Positions 5,707-7,319 of a stretch of 7,319 nt of DNA are shown here, piece after piece. The first letter of the stretch is position 1. Each line of letters opens with the position of its first letter. The notes below the pieces were generated by a model. The model saw nothing but the letters and a program-made list of their open reading frames with translations. It did not search any database and was not told the origin of the DNA. The position numbers and the translations under genes were made by a program. Source of the stretch: Chitinophagaceae bacterium (lineage in GTDB: Bacteria; Bacteroidota; Bacteroidia; Chitinophagales; Chitinophagaceae); assembly GCA_947463105.1 (NCBI GenBank), contig CANHSD010000135.1, forward strand, positions 1-7,319. Direction: 5' to 3'.

Positions 5707-6585
5707 TTATTTACTGGGTACATATTTACTTTTCCCCAAAGAATCATACACTAATTTTGTGAATATTCTTAAACCGTTTGCATTAAGATGGTCCAAATTA
5801 GAAAAATTAGCATCTTCTTTTATTGATTCAGAAAAATCAATAAAATGTACATTTTTCAATTTCTGCAGTTCTAAAATTGATTCTATATACATTTCATCAT
5901 AAATTTTATTATTCAATAATTTAAAATAATGTGAATTCAAGGGCGTACGAAGAATCAATATTTTTTGTTCTGGATATTCTCTACAAAAATTTATTAATTG
6001 ATTAAAATTTTCACTTTTATATATACTTTTTATTTTTTGATAATGATTTTTAATCCTACTTCCATTGGTTTTCAAATCTCTAGATAATAAATTATTATAA
6101 TTGATTTGAGAATTTGCAGATACTTTGAAAGACGGTATAGGTAAAGAAAAAAATAGTTTAGCCGTTTCTTTGCCATTTCTGCGAAAAAGATAATACCAAT
6201 CTTTCAAAGATAAATAGTAAACCAGATCTCGATTTTTACCTAAATTATCACCAATATAAGTCCATTTGTCGTTAAACAGATTATGATCAGAATATGTTAT
6301 GACAAGTAGATTTATTCTTTTTTTTCTTAATATTTTCCGAGATCTCTTTATTGTCCAAAAAAGAGATTCTGCTTGAAATCCATTATTAAATATGTTAATA
6401 TCAGAGAATAAAGAATCTTTTTCATTAATTGAAAAAACTGCATGAGAATCCCCTACAACGACTATATCACTGTAATTCGAAAAACCTTTAAAATTATCGA
6501 TAATACTAAGTATTAAAAAAAATGATAAAAATAATATCGATAATAAAATAAAAAATAATGATACTTTAAAAATAAAATTTTTCAT
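5707..6585 (-). CDS. Membrane-anchored SGNH-hydrolase-like protein, likely partner of the MBOAT acyltransferase
   Basis: A 292-residue protein with one N-terminal membrane segment (about 7-29, Phe/Leu/Ile-rich) and a periplasmic domain. After the first strand IVVVGDSHA (41-49) comes the SGNH block I serine, S47. Near the end, LDHLNANGLRIF (264-275) fits block V, where the histidine would be H266. The usual DxxH aspartate three residues before the histidine is Asn here (N263), while D265 is directly adjacent, so the catalytic triad may differ. Proteins of this build (AlgJ/AlgX, PatB and DltD are relatives in role) move or remove acyl groups on cell-surface polymers supplied by an MBOAT protein. 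Such a gene lies just upstream on the same strand, 135 bases away. Base composition is extremely AT-rich (13-28% GC in sampled 60-base lines), unlike the genes to the left. Substrate unknown. Confidence 0.72.
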   Translation of the reverse strand: MKNFIFKVSLFFILLSILFLSFFLILSIIDNFKGFSNYSDIVVVGDSHAVFSINEKDSLFSDINIFNNGFQAESLFWTIKRSRKILRKKRINLLVITYSDHNLFNDKWTYIGDNLGKNRDLVYYLSLKDWYYLFRRNGKETAKLFFSLPIPSFKVSANSQINYNNLLSRDLKTNGSRIKNHYQKIKSIYKSENFNQLINFCREYPEQKILILRTPLNSHYFKLLNNKIYDEMYIESILELQKLKNVHFIDFSESIKEDANFSNLDHLNANGLRIFTKLVYDSLGKSKYVPSK

Positions 6586-6720
6586 TATCTGGGTTCAAGT
6601 GGTCAATGTGTTGTTTTAGATCAAAAGACAAAATAAGGTTTACGGATTTTTGACATTTGTTCGAGCAGTGTAATTTCTGGTTTTAGTTTATCAAAAATTA
6701 TTACGATTAAAATAGATTAT
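6586..6720. other. AT-rich spacer between the MBOAT and SGNH genes
   Basis: These 135 bases hold no open reading frame of note, no T-tailed hairpin and no exact TAnnTTTG on the minus strand; TTATTTTG-like and TAATTTTTG strings are off by one base. The length leaves room for a separate promoter for the SGNH gene, but none can be shown. Confidence 0.4.
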
Positions 6721-7319
6721 TTAAAATTGAAAGTAAATAAATGATTCAGCACTATTTTTATTCGCAACATGAACAATAATTACAATTGAGAATAGTAAAT
6801 ACAAAACCAATCTGCTACTTTTATTTTTAGGCATGCGTAATTTTCTTTCATCTTTCCTCAAAAGCCAATCGAACAAAATAAATGCAATAATATAATAGAA
6901 AGAATCTAATTCATTTTTATTTATTCTCAAAAAAGAAGATAAATGAATCAATTCTAAAAATATTTTTTTTATATAGCTTAATGCATGATGTATTGTATCA
7001 GCCCTAAAGAATATCCAAGCAAAAGTAATAAATGTAAAGGTTGTACACATCTGCCAAACCTCCTTGGAGGTGGGAAATATTTTGTTTTGCCCAACAACAT
7101 CACTAACATGTTTTCTGTTGCGGTTCAACACTAACAAGGGTAAAAACCCACAGGCATGCACGAAACCCCAGGCGATGAAATTCCAGTTGGCGCCATGCCA
7201 AAACCCACTCACAAGGAATATGATGAAGGTATTTCTAACGGCCTTTAGTTTTCCCTCTTTCGATCCACCAAGGGGAATGTATAAATAATCCTTGAACCAA
7301 GATGACAAAGAAATATGCC
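6721..7319 (-). CDS. MBOAT O-acyltransferase, AlgI-like (C-terminal part, cut by right edge)
   Basis: The last 198 or so residues of a membrane-bound O-acyltransferase. The frame is open through the right edge and begins HISLSSWFKDYLYIPLGGS, the well-known MBOAT segment WHISLS-WFRDYLYIPLGG, so the true start is beyond 7319 and an apparent start at 7308 is not real. The catalytic histidine sits in SGFWHGANWNF (its codon at 7197-7195). Further on are FAWIFFRADTIHHAL and the typical C-terminal end ESFIYFQF, so the C-terminus is intact. Proteins of this family (AlgI, DltB, PatA) carry acyl groups, usually acetyl, across the inner membrane for transfer to alginate, teichoic acid or peptidoglycan. 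The SGNH-like gene that follows on the same strand is the expected periplasmic partner. GC content changes within the gene: about 41% for 7021-7319 against about 24% for 6721-7020. Confidence 0.93.
   Translation of the reverse strand, partial: HISLSSWFKDYLYIPLGGSKEGKLKAVRNTFIIFLVSGFWHGANWNFIAWGFVHACGFLPLLVLNRNRKHVSDVVGQNKIFPTSKEVWQMCTTFTFITFAWIFFRADTIHHALSYIKKIFLELIHLSSFLRINKNELDSFYYIIAFILFDWLLRKDERKLRMPKNKSSRLVLYLLFSIVIIVHVANKNSAESFIYFQF

Noticed and set aside
7064..7288. 74-residue open frame on the plus strand opposite the MBOAT gene
   Set aside because: Opposite the conserved catalytic region of the MBOAT protein; no independent support.

Overview
The window looks like a Bacteroidota chromosome, probably of the Cytophagales type. 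The evidence is a bacillithiol-pathway deacetylase (BshB1), a DUF4294 protein (a family I associate with Bacteroidota), a CcmE of the Cys-x-x-x-Tyr type, starts with no clear Shine-Dalgarno sequence, and several TAnnTTTG motifs resembling the Bacteroidota -7 promoter element. No RNA gene, insertion sequence, CRISPR array, integrase or origin is visible. No gap between genes is longer than about 135 bases.

Layout. (1) Positions 1-3862, minus strand, read right to left: ccmE, ccmF, a DUF4294 lipid-facing or exported protein, then the start of bshB1, which runs off the left edge. ccmE and ccmF are 22 bases apart and belong to System I cytochrome c maturation. CcmE receives haem and CcmF is the haem ligation membrane protein. 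(2) Positions 3863-3970: a 108-base divergent control region. (3) Positions 3971-5666, plus strand: an arginase/agmatinase-family ureohydrolase, then, 4 bases later, an unrecognised small membrane protein with a soluble tail. (4) Positions 5707-7319, minus strand: a very AT-rich segment with the end of an MBOAT O-acyltransferase (AlgI-like, cut by the right edge) followed by a membrane-anchored SGNH-like protein. Such pairs typically O-acylate cell-surface polysaccharides.

How it fits together. The left two thirds is ordinary housekeeping: cytochrome c assembly, low-molecular-weight thiol synthesis and guanidino-compound metabolism. The right third differs sharply in base composition (the SGNH gene has 60-base stretches as low as 13% GC, against about 47% in a sampled ccmF stretch). 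It probably marks the edge of an acquired or fast-evolving surface-polysaccharide locus continuing beyond the window.

Nothing here is clearly a new biological system. The points most worth following are the Cys-type CcmE, the MBOAT/SGNH pair with its composition break, the unknown membrane protein coupled to the ureohydrolase, and two perfect GCC-GAA-GGC hairpins.
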